DNA of 64,000 bases from Taishania sp036758285 (GTDB taxonomy: Bacteria > Bacteroidota > Bacteroidia > Flavobacteriales_D > Crocinitomicaceae): positions 9,369 through 73,368 of the forward strand of contig DAIOWV010000006.1 of NCBI GenBank assembly GCA_036758285.1, given 5' to 3'. A program made the translations under genes and the position numbers. Numbering within the stretch: position 1 is the first letter of the stretch; each line of letters begins with the position of its first letter. Positions 26,781-35,878 of this stretch are shown here, one piece after another. The notes under the pieces were generated by a model, which was given only the letters and a program-made list of their open reading frames with translations, was not told the DNA's origin and made no database searches.

Positions 26781-28211
26781 TTAATAATTTCGATAATCAT
26801 TCCATAATTGACTTCGAATACCAATAATTGGAATATAATCAACCTTACTTGTATTTCCATTAATTAACAAATGGTTTTCAAAAAACAAATGTAATTGTGC
26901 TTTTTTATAGACTTGATAGTCAAAAGTTATTATAGTTCTGCTAGTATTCTTTCCTCTCCCCTGGCCTGTGAAATGTCCATAATCATCTGGTCGAAGTGTA
27001 TAAGGTAGATAAATATTGCCGCCATAACTAAATCCATTTTTATCTTCTCCTTTCAACCGGTAAGTAGTAAAAAATTTAATTAAATAATTACCCTTTTGCC
27101 ATTTCAACTCAGCTAAAAGCTCATGAAAATTGGCTCCTAATGGATGAGCAAGAACATGCCCTTGATTACCAAATGTTTGCATTTCATTAACGTGTGAATA
27201 CATATAAGGTCGCATCATATTGTACTCAAATCTATAGAAAAATGAACCTAAAGTTGGATGAAATCTACCTTTAATCCCAACTTGCAATCCATATTTATTT
27301 GCCCACCAACTGGGATTATTTCTTATTTCAGCTAAATTGAATTCATCTAAAATAAATTGAGAATACAACATCTGATTGTTAAACTTTGCATCCATTGAAA
27401 CACCAATCAATATGTTATCCGCCGAACCTAATGAGTATTCTTGTGGACGAAAGAAAATTACAGGATTAAGATATTCAACATCATATCCTCTATTCAACAA
27501 AGTATCCTTAGGTTGAAATAAAACTGTTTCAAATATTCCAAAATTTAACCACTTTGTTGCATTTAAACTAATATGATGAGAAGTAGCATATTTTGATTTC
27601 CAAGAACCTGCTAACCTCTCTCTCATAAACTGATATAAAACAGTATATTCAAGCCTCCAAAACTTAGCTCTTATTTGTCCAAATGGATGTGGTACGCCAT
27701 AATCACTTAAAAATAATGATCGACTACCTTCTCCTATAAAATGATTATCTAAACCAGCTTGAAAATTAAAAATTTCATTTGGTGTAAAACTAACCCGACC
27801 TCTTATGTCTGTATAATAATAATCGTTGTTTTTTTCCTCATAGTAGAATGATCGTGTATTAAAAACTGAATCTATAGTCCCCAATCCTCCGATTGCACCC
27901 AAACGAAAATACCATTTACCAACTTGCGATGTCAAATTCAATCCAGCTCCAACTCGATAATTGGCTTTTTGAGAATATCCTCCATTCAAATCCAATGCAG
28001 GATTAATATGAAAATATTTTTTTATACTATCTGATTTTTCAAAGGTGTTTTGACGAATAAAAGGTTTAAAACTTGTATGAAGTTCTGTTGAATTCTTATA
28101 AATTTTATCCGATGGTAATTCTTCAAAAATAGTTCCTACTTCAAATTGAGAAAAACTTGTATTTGAAACCAATAAAAGGCAAAAAATAATATGTAAATAA
28201 AGTAATTTCAA
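26781..28211 (-). CDS. Outer-membrane protein, capsule-assembly Wzi / gliding RemB-like
   Basis: A 476-residue exported beta-barrel with a signal peptide ending SFSQ (~22). The conserved family core is seen in FQAGLDNHFIGEGSRSLFLS followed by an aromatic strand (LEYTVLYQFM). The C-terminal half has regular amphipathic strands (HELLAELKWQKGNYLIKFFT). The motif G-x-GxRSLxLSD is typical of Bacteroidota proteins annotated as RemB or as capsule assembly Wzi family. It overlaps the upstream paralogue by 4 bp (28208-28211), so the two are translationally coupled. Candidate roles are surface polysaccharide attachment or gliding; neither is proven from sequence. Confidence 0.7.
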   Translation of the reverse strand: MKLLYLHIIFCLLLVSNTSFSQFEVGTIFEELPSDKIYKNSTELHTSFKPFIRQNTFEKSDSIKKYFHINPALDLNGGYSQKANYRVGAGLNLTSQVGKWYFRLGAIGGLGTIDSVFNTRSFYYEEKNNDYYYTDIRGRVSFTPNEIFNFQAGLDNHFIGEGSRSLFLSDYGVPHPFGQIRAKFWRLEYTVLYQFMRERLAGSWKSKYATSHHISLNATKWLNFGIFETVLFQPKDTLLNRGYDVEYLNPVIFFRPQEYSLGSADNILIGVSMDAKFNNQMLYSQFILDEFNLAEIRNNPSWWANKYGLQVGIKGRFHPTLGSFFYRFEYNMMRPYMYSHVNEMQTFGNQGHVLAHPLGANFHELLAELKWQKGNYLIKFFTTYRLKGEDKNGFSYGGNIYLPYTLRPDDYGHFTGQGRGKNTSRTIITFDYQVYKKAQLHLFFENHLLINGNTSKVDYIPIIGIRSQLWNDYRNY

Positions 28212-29767
28212 AAGTCTGTATAACTATTAATTAAACTTGTTTTAATCCCAAAACAAACAGTATTCGTTTGAAACTTAACACTTCCAATATTCTCATTTCT
28301 AAATAAATAATTCAAGAACACAGAGAAATTCATCTTCTTATTGAATCGATAACCCAATTCAATACTGGAATGAGAAATTGTACCCTTTTCTCTTAATCCT
28401 TCATTATACAAAGCTAAAAGACTGGTAGAAGAGTAATTATTAAGTTGATAAAAAACTGTTTTAAAATCAGCATAAACCCTTTTAATTTCATAATTTGCTC
28501 GAACAACAACTTCAGTAAACCCCTCACCTTTAACATGTGCCAGAGGTAAATTAAAATGACTATAATTTAAACGTGGATTACTTGTACGATATAAATTATT
28601 TGTGGCATAATTCCCTTCAAATTGTAAAAATAGATTGTTCACATCGAATGGCTCTGAAAATCTTGCTCCTAATTGAAAACCTAAACCATCAGACTTTGGA
28701 TTCATTGCAAATTGAGAATATAACCGTATTATGTCTGAAAGTGAATAACCAATATTCAAACCTATTATTGAGTTTACTTCATTTTCATTTGAAATTAATG
28801 CTCCTAAAATTGGTAATGGATTATAAAATAAAGGCGATACTTTTTTGGAAACAATCGAATCACCTTTTGAATAAATGGATCCTTCAAATAAGGAAATGGT
28901 TAAATCTTTCGTTGCTTGAAATGAAAGATAATTAACTGCCATCGCTTTTGGATCATAATATGACTCTACAGTTGTACTTGCAGGACGGCGTAACAAATTC
29001 ATTAATTTATTTCTCAAATAAATTAATTCCCAACGAGGTGAAAAGCGATAATTTACTTGAAAAAATGGGGCACTAAAACTATTATCTGACAATAACAAAG
29101 AACGATAACCATCTCCAATAAATTTTCGAGTATTTCCAGCTGACAAAGTTAAAACTTCGAACGGTTTATAAATAATATCTCCCATAGCAAAAGCATAATC
29201 ATACCCATCACCTTTGAATGGTTTTGTTCTTCCCATTCCTGGAATGACTGCATTTTGAGTAAAATAACTTGAATCGGATGCATTTACATAAGACTCTCCA
29301 ATAGAATTATAATAATTTGATTGATAAATTGGATTTCTTGACTGATTCTCATAAAAACTCGTTGAAAAAGAAAAATTATGAAATAAATCACCTTCAATAT
29401 GAAAGCCACGTGTATTTTGAAAGAGCTTTCTTGAAGCTGTATCTGAAAAATCTTTACCTCCAGAAAAATCAAATACAGGTGAAATTGTTAAATAGCAATT
29501 ATCTCCTTTAAATTCTAAAAAATGCTTCCGAAAAAGATGTTCGGTTACAGTATAATACTGTTTCGATGTATCTTGTATTTTTTTGTGTAAATCATATTGA
29601 TCTTCATTCACCGGGAAAAAACTATTCCCTCTATAACCCTGTATTTTACTTGATGAATAATACAATCGATCTTTATAAAAATGATTTAAAGGGATATTAT
29701 TTTGTTGTGTCAACCCAAACTGAGAAAACAATAAAAATAATAGCAACAAAAATCTATTTAATAACAT
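28208..29767 (-). CDS. Outer-membrane protein, second Wzi/RemB-like paralogue
   Basis: A 519-residue exported barrel with a signal peptide ending GLTQ (~20). It carries the same core as its neighbour, LSAGNTRKFIGDGYRSLLLS then FSPRWELIYLR, so the pair arose by duplication and has diverged widely elsewhere. It ends in strand-rich sequence (VKFQTNTVCFGIKTSLIN). The start is 7 bp after the cysQ stop, so cysQ and both barrels probably form one minus-strand operon. Outer-membrane location is confident; the Wzi/RemB label is a family-level match only. Confidence 0.7.
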   Translation of the reverse strand: MLLNRFLLLLFLLFSQFGLTQQNNIPLNHFYKDRLYYSSSKIQGYRGNSFFPVNEDQYDLHKKIQDTSKQYYTVTEHLFRKHFLEFKGDNCYLTISPVFDFSGGKDFSDTASRKLFQNTRGFHIEGDLFHNFSFSTSFYENQSRNPIYQSNYYNSIGESYVNASDSSYFTQNAVIPGMGRTKPFKGDGYDYAFAMGDIIYKPFEVLTLSAGNTRKFIGDGYRSLLLSDNSFSAPFFQVNYRFSPRWELIYLRNKLMNLLRRPASTTVESYYDPKAMAVNYLSFQATKDLTISLFEGSIYSKGDSIVSKKVSPLFYNPLPILGALISNENEVNSIIGLNIGYSLSDIIRLYSQFAMNPKSDGLGFQLGARFSEPFDVNNLFLQFEGNYATNNLYRTSNPRLNYSHFNLPLAHVKGEGFTEVVVRANYEIKRVYADFKTVFYQLNNYSSTSLLALYNEGLREKGTISHSSIELGYRFNKKMNFSVFLNYLFRNENIGSVKFQTNTVCFGIKTSLINSYTDF

Positions 29768-29774
29768 TTTAAAA

Positions 29775-30578
29775 TCAACCCATTAAATCGATAAAACCTT
29801 TTGTTTTTGCAATAAAATGTGGGTTTAGAAGTGATTCTTTATTATATTTCAAAGGAAGTCCATCTTCAACATTTAATACAACACCACCCAAAGCTTCTAA
29901 AATAGCTTGACCTGCTGCAATGTCCCATTCCATCGTTGGTGCAAATCTTGGATAAACATCTGCCCGTCCTTCAGCTAAATCAAAAAATTTCAATGCCGAT
30001 CCTTTTTTGATAAAATCAACCTCATCGTGTTTTTTTATTTTTTCAATAAACTCAACCTCTCGTCCTCGGTAGGGAGTTCTTGAGCTGGCTAATACTATTG
30101 GAGAATTAATTGTTGAAATGGTTAATTTTTCCCACTTGCTTGGTGAATAAATTTGATCAAAATCGAGTATATAAGCACCTATTTCATCTCCACCCAATAA
30201 AATTGTTCTATTAACAGGACTTGCAATAATTCCAAACACAGGTTTTCCCTCTCTCACCAAAGCAATGTTAACAGCAAATTCGCCATTTCTTCTAATATAT
30301 TCTTTTGTCCCATCTAATGGATCAATAATCCACACTTCCTTCCATTCTTTGCGCTCTTGAAACGCATCATTTGGGTCTTCTTCACTAATTATTGGAATAC
30401 CAAAGTCTCGTAACTGATCAACGATAATTTTTGCTGAAGCCGTGTCTGCTTCTGTAACTGGAGAACCATCAGTTTTCAGTTTTTTCTGAAAAGATGTCTG
30501 ATAAATACGCATTATTTCCTCAGATGCTTGAATAGAAGTTTCTAAAGCCTTTATGTACAATTTATCCAGTTGAATCAT
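29775..30578 (-). CDS. cysQ: 3'(2'),5'-bisphosphate nucleotidase CysQ
   Basis: Hydrolyses 3'-phosphoadenosine 5'-phosphate to AMP and recycles the by-product of sulfate activation. At 267 residues it has the usual length. It is a Li+-sensitive, Mg2+-dependent inositol-monophosphatase-fold enzyme; the metal-site motifs are visible as ISEEDPND (Glu ligands, ~80), WIIDPLDGTKEY (~100) and the C-terminal MEWDIAAGQAILEALGG (~225). It is cytoplasmic with no signal peptide. It heads an operon with two outer-membrane barrels, which in some bacteria reflects polysaccharide sulfation or export clusters, but no sulfotransferase is present here. Confidence 0.93.
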   Translation of the reverse strand: MIQLDKLYIKALETSIQASEEIMRIYQTSFQKKLKTDGSPVTEADTASAKIIVDQLRDFGIPIISEEDPNDAFQERKEWKEVWIIDPLDGTKEYIRRNGEFAVNIALVREGKPVFGIIASPVNRTILLGGDEIGAYILDFDQIYSPSKWEKLTISTINSPIVLASSRTPYRGREVEFIEKIKKHDEVDFIKKGSALKFFDLAEGRADVYPRFAPTMEWDIAAGQAILEALGGVVLNVEDGLPLKYNKESLLNPHFIAKTKGFIDLMG

Positions 30579-30604
30579 TTTCTTTTGGTAATCAAATTAC
30601 ATTT

Positions 30605-30640
30605 TTAAAAAAAATGAGACCGTGAATAAACGATCTCATT
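30605..30640 (-). terminator. Terminator of the 30664 cargo gene
   Basis: A stem AATGAGA/TCTCATT (30613-30619 with 30634-30640) and an imperfect inner part. On the minus strand it is followed by an eight-base T run. It begins 24 bp after the stop. Confidence 0.7.
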
Positions 30641-30663
30641 ACATTCATACTTAATAAAACCTA

Positions 30664-31434
30664 TTAATGTCTTACTACTAATTTCTTCGTCAATCCTTTT
30701 ACGGAATTATTTTGAATAGTTACAAAATAGACACCATTCTTGTATTCTGAAATATTTAATTTCTTGTTGTTATTAAAATCACCTGTATATACAATATTAC
30801 CCAAAACATCAACAACACGTATTTTCGCATCATTTAATCCTTCGGCTAGAATTGAAACATAATCATTCGCAGGATTTGGTGATAAACTTAATTCCACACT
30901 TTTCTGAACAGTACTTATACTTAAATTATTTAAATAATTCACAACAACAGTAATTGAATCATAATATTCAGTTCCTGCCATATTTGTCACATAATATTTA
31001 TAGGTTGCTGTTGAACCCGGTGTACCTGGATAAAATTGAGGTTTTATTTCTGCTGGTCCTCCTTGATCAGTATTTGAAGAGCCACTTATAACATTTGGAG
31101 CCCCTGTAACTGGAGTTGTAGAATTATTTTGTTCCAAATACGAATAGTTATAACAAGTTGGAGGCCAACATAAATTATCTTTCCAATCTGACGGAGCTGA
31201 AACTTTAACACGTTTCAATCTATATTGTTCATCTGCATTTGACATGTTATAAACATAAAATTTTGCCCCTTCCCAATAAGCATACTCATCATCGTTTGGG
31301 ACATCATTCAACGTAACATTGTAAGTCAACGTTGTCCCAGCAACATTATTTGTTTCATTTGGCAAACGAATCTCTATTTGAGATTGAACCCCCCAAATTG
31401 TAAAACATAAAAAAGAAAGTAATATTTTTTTCAT
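30664..31434 (-). CDS. Small T9SS-secreted protein of unknown function
   Basis: A 256-residue protein with a signal peptide ending VQSQ (~19). A central beta-rich domain (residues ~20-165) contains a Cys pair (LCWPPTCYNYSY) and resembles no family I know. From ~175 the type A T9SS sorting domain is clear: LSLSPNPANDYVSI, KIRVVDVLGNIVYTG and the final KGLTKKLVVRH. It is monocistronic with its own terminator. The 31435-31704 region upstream is divergent to the TlpA operon. It is exported to the surface or medium; the activity is unknown. Confidence 0.85.
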   Translation of the reverse strand: MKKILLSFLCFTIWGVQSQIEIRLPNETNNVAGTTLTYNVTLNDVPNDDEYAYWEGAKFYVYNMSNADEQYRLKRVKVSAPSDWKDNLCWPPTCYNYSYLEQNNSTTPVTGAPNVISGSSNTDQGGPAEIKPQFYPGTPGSTATYKYYVTNMAGTEYYDSITVVVNYLNNLSISTVQKSVELSLSPNPANDYVSILAEGLNDAKIRVVDVLGNIVYTGDFNNNKKLNISEYKNGVYFVTIQNNSVKGLTKKLVVRH

Positions 31435-31637
31435 CCGCTTCGAAACTTACAATAGTTAATTAATTAACATTCACAGCTATCATCAATTTGATTCAAATAC
31501 TGTTATGCTAATATACTGAAAAATAATTAACAATGTTTAAATGGTCTACAAATATTATTTCATCATAAATTTTAGGATTCCAAGAAAGATGCTAAGATTT
31601 TATCCCTATCACTATTCTGAATCTTAAAAAACTATGT

Positions 31638-31645
31638 TACCTTTG
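31638..31645 (+). promoter_or_regulatory. -7 element of the TlpA-DUF6029-Omp28 operon
   Basis: TACCTTTG is a perfect TAnnTTTG, giving a start near 31651 and a ~54-nt leader. The -33 position has CTG rather than TTG. Otherwise the 31435-31704 gap shows only AT-rich sequence with no repeat or hairpin that I can support. Confidence 0.55.
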
Positions 31646-31704
31646 GTTAAAAGGGAAATTCTTTTTTCAATTTTATTACATATCAACTCAAAAAACTAGA
31701 ATTT

Positions 31705-32208
31705 ATGAAAAATATAATCTTTGCTTTTCTCTCCTTTCTTTTCGTAACAAATGTATTTGGACAAGAGAAAAACAAGGATAAACAAGTTCCTTCAGTACAG
31801 TTAAAAGACATGAATGGAAAATCTATCAACATCAATGAATTAACTAAAAACGGACCAGTAATAATTAGCTTTTGGGCTACTTGGTGTTCACCTTGCAAAA
31901 GAGAATTAAATACAATACATGAAGTATATTCTGAGTGGCAAGATCAATTTAATGTCACCCTAGTTGCGGTATCTATTGATGATGAAAAAACTAAAAACTC
32001 AGTTCCTGTATATGTTAATGGTCGTTCTTGGGAATATGTTGTAATAATGGATCCAAATAGTGACTTTAGAAGAGCTATGGGAGTTAACAATGTTCCCCAT
32101 ACTTTTCTAGTAGATAAAAATGGAACGATCGTTTATTCTCACAACAACTACGCACCTGGTGATGAAGAATTATTATACCAAGAATTAATGAAACTAAGTA
32201 AAAATTAG
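31705..32208 (+). CDS. TlpA/ResA-like periplasmic thiol-disulfide oxidoreductase
   Basis: A 167-residue thioredoxin-fold protein exported to the periplasm (signal peptide ends VFGQ, residue 20). It carries the redox motif WCSPC (Cys61, Cys64) in SFWATWCSPCKRELN, then the cis-Pro strand (VNNVPHTFLVDKNG). It lacks the extra domains of larger TlpA proteins. It is the first gene of an operon with a DUF6029 outer-membrane protein and an Omp28 lipoprotein that itself carries a CxxC. A role in reducing or resolving disulfides of those partners is an inference from linkage. Confidence 0.9.
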   Translation: MKNIIFAFLSFLFVTNVFGQEKNKDKQVPSVQLKDMNGKSININELTKNGPVIISFWATWCSPCKRELNTIHEVYSEWQDQFNVTLVAVSIDDEKTKNSVPVYVNGRSWEYVVIMDPNSDFRRAMGVNNVPHTFLVDKNGTIVYSHNNYAPGDEELLYQELMKLSKN

Positions 32209-32230
32209 GGGCTCCTTTTTAATTTAACTT

Positions 32231-33931
32231 ATGAACAAACTCTTAACTGCATTCACTTTGTTAGTGACCTTATCGTCGTTTGGTCAATTGGAACGTGGAA
32301 ACTTTACTGGAAATTTAGAAACGATTTTCCAATATTTAAATGAAGATTCACTAATTGGTGCAACCCAACCAGCCTCAAAAGGGCTTTTAAACTCCTATAT
32401 GAATGTCTATTACACTCATGGGAATTTTAAAGCAGGATTGAGATTCGAATCATATTTACCAAGAATTCAAGGATATCCAACAGAATTTGAAGGTACAGGA
32501 CTAGGAATGAGATATGTAGGCTACAATAATAGTTTTATAGATGTCACAGTTGGTAATTTTTACGAACAATTTGGTGGTGGTTTAGCATTAAGAATCTATG
32601 AAGATAGAGCTTTAGGTTATGACAACATGCTTGATGGATTAAAAATCAAACTAAATCCTTACAAAGGAATTGTAATCAAAGGAATTTATGGTCAACAACG
32701 ATTAGCATTTAGAAATGGTATTAGTCATTCACCAGGTATTGTTCGTGGATTTGACGGAGAAGTAAATGCAAATCAATTAATTAAAAAACTACAAGACAAA
32801 CCTTTAGAAATAATTATAGGAAGTTCATTTGTAAGTAAATTTCAGGAAGACAACGACGATTTATTAATTTTACCTCAAAACACAGCAACTTACGGAGGTC
32901 GTTTAGGATTACGTTACAAAGGATTTACGTTAGATGGAGAATATGTTACGAAAGGTCAAGATCCTTCTACAGACAATAATTATATTTATAACACTGGTTT
33001 TGCAACTGTTATAAACGCCGGATATTCGAGAAAAGGTTTGGGAATATTATTATCTGCGAAATCTGTTGACAACATGAGTTTTAGGTCAGACCGAACCAAA
33101 GTATTACAAGTTGGATTAATCAACTTTCTTCCAGCAATGAATAAAACACACACGTATAATCTAGTTTCTTCACTTTATCCATATGCAACTCAACCTACAG
33201 GCGAGGTGGCATTTCAGGGAGAAATTGTTTATACAATCCCAAAGGAAACTAAACTAGGTGGTAAATATGGGACTACAATCAATTTAAATGCATCAACTGC
33301 TTTTCGACCAAAAAGAGAATTAAATCCAACTTTCAATACAGATTCTACAGGGATTTTGTATTCTACTAAACCATTTTCAATGACCGATTCCTTGTATTGG
33401 CTAGACATCAATGCAAGTATTTCAAGAAAATTCTCTAAAAATTTCAATGCAATTTTAAGCTACTATCATATAGTCTTAAACAACAACATTGCATCCGTAA
33501 CAAAACAACCTGGAAACATATATTCTAACACATTTGTACTAGAATTAAGTTATAAATTTAAAAATCGATCGTCTTTACGTACTGAGATGCAATTAATGTT
33601 AGTAAACAGAATTGATACAAACAACCATAGAGTACCATTTAACACTGCTGGTTCCAGAGCAACGGACAATGGCGATTGGGGAACGTTACTCATTGAATAT
33701 ACAATCAACTCGAATTGGATGGTAAGTATTATGAATCAATACAACTTTGGAAACCATGATAAAGCAAAACGAGCACATCATCCCTATTTCACAATTGGGT
33801 ACGTAACTGGTGCAACCCGAATAATGGCTTCTTATGGCAGACAAAGAGCTGGTATGTTTTGTGTCGGTGGAGTATGTCGATTTGTTCCCGCTTCAAACGG
33901 ACTAACCATGTCCATAACTCACAGTTTCTAA
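32231..33931 (+). CDS. DUF6029 family outer-membrane beta-barrel protein
   Basis: A 566-residue exported protein with a signal peptide ending SFGQ (~19). The mature start LERGNFTGNLETIFQYLNED and the following LNSYMNVYYTHGNFKAGLRF match the Bacteroidota DUF6029 family. Regular amphipathic strands with aromatic ends run to the C-terminus (FVPASNGLTMSITHSF, terminal Phe), which is the form of an integral outer-membrane barrel. Two Cys lie in CVGGVC near the end, a possible disulfide for the adjacent TlpA-like protein. It is the middle gene of a three-gene operon (22 bp after, 18 bp before its neighbours). Confidence 0.8.
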   Translation: MNKLLTAFTLLVTLSSFGQLERGNFTGNLETIFQYLNEDSLIGATQPASKGLLNSYMNVYYTHGNFKAGLRFESYLPRIQGYPTEFEGTGLGMRYVGYNNSFIDVTVGNFYEQFGGGLALRIYEDRALGYDNMLDGLKIKLNPYKGIVIKGIYGQQRLAFRNGISHSPGIVRGFDGEVNANQLIKKLQDKPLEIIIGSSFVSKFQEDNDDLLILPQNTATYGGRLGLRYKGFTLDGEYVTKGQDPSTDNNYIYNTGFATVINAGYSRKGLGILLSAKSVDNMSFRSDRTKVLQVGLINFLPAMNKTHTYNLVSSLYPYATQPTGEVAFQGEIVYTIPKETKLGGKYGTTINLNASTAFRPKRELNPTFNTDSTGILYSTKPFSMTDSLYWLDINASISRKFSKNFNAILSYYHIVLNNNIASVTKQPGNIYSNTFVLELSYKFKNRSSLRTEMQLMLVNRIDTNNHRVPFNTAGSRATDNGDWGTLLIEYTINSNWMVSIMNQYNFGNHDKAKRAHHPYFTIGYVTGATRIMASYGRQRAGMFCVGGVCRFVPASNGLTMSITHSF

Positions 33932-33949
33932 CAAAGAAAAAATAAAAAA

Positions 33950-34912
33950 ATGAAGAATTTAACTATAAATATTACTTCTATCCTTTCTGTTTTATTTTTC
34001 TTAACAAGTTGCGATAAAATTGAAAAGATATATGAACCTTCGAGTTATTCCACAAATTTAGATGTATCACTTTACCCTGGTTCTTGGCAAAATTACATTG
34101 ATAATGAATGGCCTAATTTTGACACAATAACTGCTAGTTCGAATCGCAATATTTTAATTGATGATTTCACAGGACATAACTGTCAATACTGTCCAGCAGC
34201 AGCAGTAGCAGCTCACAATCTTCACACACAATATCCTTCAAGGGTTTTTGTTAGTTCAATCCACGCTTCTCCATCAGGAATTACAGGTTTTCAGGCTGTA
34301 AATAATCAATATCCTGTTGACTTCACAAATACACAAGGTTTAGAGTTAGGAATTTACTTTGGATCAATGCCAAGCAGTGGGTTCTTTGGAAATCCAAGCG
34401 TTGGATGCAATAGAATAAAATATCAAAGTTCTGGAGAACTATTTTATCCTTCAAGTATTTTAGCATCAGAAGTTAATAATGCATTGAATACTACATTAAA
34501 AATCAAATTAAAATCACACGTAAATTATTATCCTACAACAAAGGGAGCTTTTTTACATGTTGAAGTAGATAAAATAGACCAACAATTATCCAATAATCTT
34601 GGTTTGACTATTGTTCTTCAACAAGATAGTTTAGTTGCACCACAAAATAACAATGGAACATATACACCAAACTATGTACATAGAGACATTCATTTAAAGC
34701 ATCTTTCCAATTCACTATGGGGTGTCACTCTTACTGATGATCTTAAAAAATCCAATGGTAAATATTACCTTGATTACAGCTTTCCAGTTCCTAATCAACT
34801 TACTTTAGACGCTAGTCAAGTACATAATCCTGATAATATGCATTTATTAATTTATGTTTACGACAAAACAACTTTTGAGATTTATCAAGTAATAAAACAA
34901 AAAATTAACTGA
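33950..34912 (+). CDS. Omp28-related lipoprotein
   Basis: A 320-residue surface or periplasmic lipoprotein (lipobox FLTSC, Cys21). From ~67 it reads NILIDDFTGHNCQYCPAAAV, the Omp28 family signature: a thioredoxin-like fold with a CxxC (Cys78, Cys81), followed by VFVSSIHASPSG. A C-terminal beta domain follows (~180-320). Omp28 of P. gingivalis is an outer-membrane antigen with fibronectin-binding activity; the family's redox role is not settled. The operon with a TlpA-like protein supports a redox connection. The stop codon abuts the stop of the convergent gene with no gap. Confidence 0.87.
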   Translation: MKNLTINITSILSVLFFLTSCDKIEKIYEPSSYSTNLDVSLYPGSWQNYIDNEWPNFDTITASSNRNILIDDFTGHNCQYCPAAAVAAHNLHTQYPSRVFVSSIHASPSGITGFQAVNNQYPVDFTNTQGLELGIYFGSMPSSGFFGNPSVGCNRIKYQSSGELFYPSSILASEVNNALNTTLKIKLKSHVNYYPTTKGAFLHVEVDKIDQQLSNNLGLTIVLQQDSLVAPQNNNGTYTPNYVHRDIHLKHLSNSLWGVTLTDDLKKSNGKYYLDYSFPVPNQLTLDASQVHNPDNMHLLIYVYDKTTFEIYQVIKQKIN

Positions 34913-35878
34913 TTATTTCACCCTGTTTCTCAGAAAATCATGAATTAAATAGGCAATTGTCTTTCCAACTATCTTCTCTTCTAATTCATTCGATGGAGCT
35001 CCTTCTGGTAAATGTAAATAAGCAATTTCTCTATTCGAATTAGCTAAATTTATGATATACTTTCTCACCTGCTCAACTTCAAATCCACTTGGTGTATAAG
35101 CTGAAGTCGGCATTCCCTTGATAGAATCTAAATCAAGTTCAACACCAATAGACTTATTGCCTTTTGAAATAACCGACTGTAAATCAGAAAGAAAAATTGA
35201 ATGACCATCCAAATAATCTTCATAAAAAGAATAATAAAATCCTTGTTCATCAAGATAATTCAACATGTTTTCACTATTGTAAGCACGATGAAGGCCTAAA
35301 ACAGAATAATGATCTAAAAAGCCCCTTTCTTTTGCATAAGAAAATGGATTGCCACTATGACGTCCTTCCAGTCTTCTACAATCTGCATGCGGATCACAAT
35401 TTATCACATCCAACGAATATCCGTGAACCTTTTGAAAAGCTGCGATCAAAGCGTATGCATTATTATGTCCACCTCCTATTAAAATTGGAATTTGATTATT
35501 TTGATAAATTTTAACTAAAATTTCAATCAATAACTCATCTAATTCTTCAATCAATGCCTTCCCTTTTTCAATTGACGTAAACTTCGCCAGCTGTTTAACA
35601 TATCCCAAACAAGTCAAATCACTTCCATTATAAAAACGATTGGATTGCATATTTAGAAATCGTGACAAAGTTACTCTAAAAGCATTTTGACTTCCACCAT
35701 TTCCCCCATTCGATTGAGGCCCAACATCTTCAGACACACCAATCAAAACATACTTTGCCCCTGAAGACCAACCAGCTGAAATACATTCACCAAGTTTCAA
35801 CTCTCCTTCTCTTACATTCGTAATTTTCAGAATATCGTCAATAGAAAAAGGGACAAACTCAAAATTATTCGTTTTCAT
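34913..35878 (-). CDS. Arginase/formimidoylglutamase family hydrolase
   Basis: A 321-residue binuclear-Mn2+ ureohydrolase-fold enzyme. The metal-binding segments are recognisable: GGGHNNAYA (His), INCDPHADCR (Asp, His, Asp) and GVELDLDSIKG (paired Asp). The serine-rich insertion and overall layout resemble the formimidoylglutamase (HutG) branch in Flavobacteriales, which releases formamide from N-formimino-glutamate. The motifs are slightly unusual (NCDPHAD in place of the usual DAH.D), so agmatinase-like or other specificity is possible. No hut genes are adjacent. It overlaps the upstream thioesterase gene by 4 bp. Confidence 0.82.
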   Translation of the reverse strand: MKTNNFEFVPFSIDDILKITNVREGELKLGECISAGWSSGAKYVLIGVSEDVGPQSNGGNGGSQNAFRVTLSRFLNMQSNRFYNGSDLTCLGYVKQLAKFTSIEKGKALIEELDELLIEILVKIYQNNQIPILIGGGHNNAYALIAAFQKVHGYSLDVINCDPHADCRRLEGRHSGNPFSYAKERGFLDHYSVLGLHRAYNSENMLNYLDEQGFYYSFYEDYLDGHSIFLSDLQSVISKGNKSIGVELDLDSIKGMPTSAYTPSGFEVEQVRKYIINLANSNREIAYLHLPEGAPSNELEEKIVGKTIAYLIHDFLRNRVK

